DNA of 13,706 nucleotides from DATLED01 sp046597375. GTDB lineage: Bacteria; Actinomycetota; Acidimicrobiia; Acidimicrobiales; CADCTF01. The position numbers were made by a program, and so were the translations under genes. The first letter of the stretch is position 1; each line of letters opens with the position of its first letter. Shown here in pieces: positions 13,192-13,706 of this stretch. The stretch is from assembly GCA_046597375.1 (NCBI GenBank), contig JBKJKM010000309.1:1-13706 (forward strand), given 5' to 3'. The notes beneath the pieces were generated by a model, which had not been told where the DNA came from, made no database searches, and saw nothing but the letters and a program-made list of their open reading frames with translations.

Positions 13192-13706
13192 ATGCGCAGG
13201 AGATCCATCCTCGACGTCGCCCGACACGACATGCTCGATCTTCGACGACAGCGTGGTGTGTGGCTCGGACTGCTCCTGGTCCCCTTCGTGACGATCAGTG
13301 TCTTGTTGCTGCTTCCCGGGGTACTGGCCGAGCGACAACAGGTCAACGAGACCCGTGCCGTCTATCAGGTGGCCGTCCAAGGTTCATCGGGTGACGTCGA
13401 AGCTCTGCAGGCGGTGCTCCCCTCCGACCGGTTCGTCGCCGTGGCCACCGACGACGCTCGTGGCGCCGTCTCGCGCGCACGGTCGGACGTCGGGATCCGC
13501 CTTGACGGCCCGGCGGCATCTGCGCTGGCCGCCGCCGACGGCCAGGTCACCGGCGACCTCGTCGTCCTCGGCACCCGAACCCGATCGCGCTCGGCGCACG
13601 GCGCGCTGGCCGCCGCCCTCGAGGCGGAAGGCCTCGTCCTCACCGATCGCCGGCTGGCTGTGCGAGATCTCACTGCCGCCACCGTCAGACCGATCGTCGT
13701 CGATCG
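13192..13706 (+). CDS. ABC-2 type permease, NatB-like (second of two), cut by the window end
   Basis: The first 171 codons are present and the frame is still open at the window edge. The N-terminus 'RHDMLDLRRQRGVWLGL' aligns with 'ARELLDFRRQRKVWRRL' of the preceding permease; both continue with a membrane segment (about 25-42) and an extracytoplasmic domain opening with a 'V(E/Q)G' strand followed by a helix ending in '(R/Q)(E/A)(A/V)L'. The two are tandem paralogues. The ATG at 13192 has a GAGG eight bases upstream. It probably pairs with the first permease around the shared ATPase. The C-terminal membrane domain lies outside this window, so completeness cannot be judged. Confidence 0.88.
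   Translation, partial: MRRRSILDVARHDMLDLRRQRGVWLGLLLVPFVTISVLLLLPGVLAERQQVNETRAVYQVAVQGSSGDVEALQAVLPSDRFVAVATDDARGAVSRARSDVGIRLDGPAASALAAADGQVTGDLVVLGTRTRSRSAHGALAAALEAEGLVLTDRRLAVRDLTAATVRPIVVD

Overview
The window is very GC-rich (roughly 70% by eye), with GTG and TTG starts, few strong Shine-Dalgarno sites and dense short-gap operons. Together with the gene styles, this suggests an actinobacterial chromosome, plausibly an uncultured or environmental Acidimicrobiia-like lineage; that placement is inference. I see no rRNA, convincing tRNA, CRISPR array, insertion sequence or phage gene. It looks like housekeeping and accessory chromosome rather than a mobile island.

Left part (9-5013, all minus strand). 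Read in transcription order from 5013 leftwards, there is a double-MgtE-domain cation permease, a soluble PhoU/TrkA_C tandem-repeat protein that is probably its regulator, a TrmA/RlmD-family RNA uridine methyltransferase, a small one-TM protein, and after a 92-bp gap a second one-TM protein with a Pro/Ala-rich linker and a charged tail. The first four are 9-24 bp apart and probably form one operon.

Middle part (5106-9339). A DUF885-family putative metallopeptidase runs rightwards. Its stop overlaps the remains of a SAM-dependent methyltransferase gene that has lost its motif I region and its middle, with frame changes at both joins. Facing it on the minus strand is a two-gene redox operon: a nitroreductase-fold flavoprotein, then a Rieske non-heme iron oxygenase whose GTG start overlaps the nitroreductase stop. 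Divergent from the nitroreductase, only 20 bp away, is a two-TM protein with an apparently extracytoplasmic CxxCH heme-type motif. A perfect 9-bp-arm palindrome lies at the start of that gene.

Right part (9312-13706). A minus-strand class A beta-lactamase-like serine hydrolase gene is broken by an out-of-frame internal deletion that removes the expected omega-loop region. Divergent from it begins a plus-strand cluster: a CPBP-type intramembrane protease, a secreted PEBP-like (YbhB-type) lipoprotein, a NatA-like ABC ATPase, and two tandem paralogous NatB-like ABC-2 permeases, the second cut by the window end. The ATPase and permeases clearly form one ABC-2 export unit (10-bp gap, ATGA overlap, 10-bp gap).

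The most notable points are the permease/PhoU-TrkA_C pair, the nitroreductase-Rieske couple beside a possible membrane cytochrome, and two genes decayed in the same way on both sides of that redox block. None of these is proven to be a new system from sequence alone.
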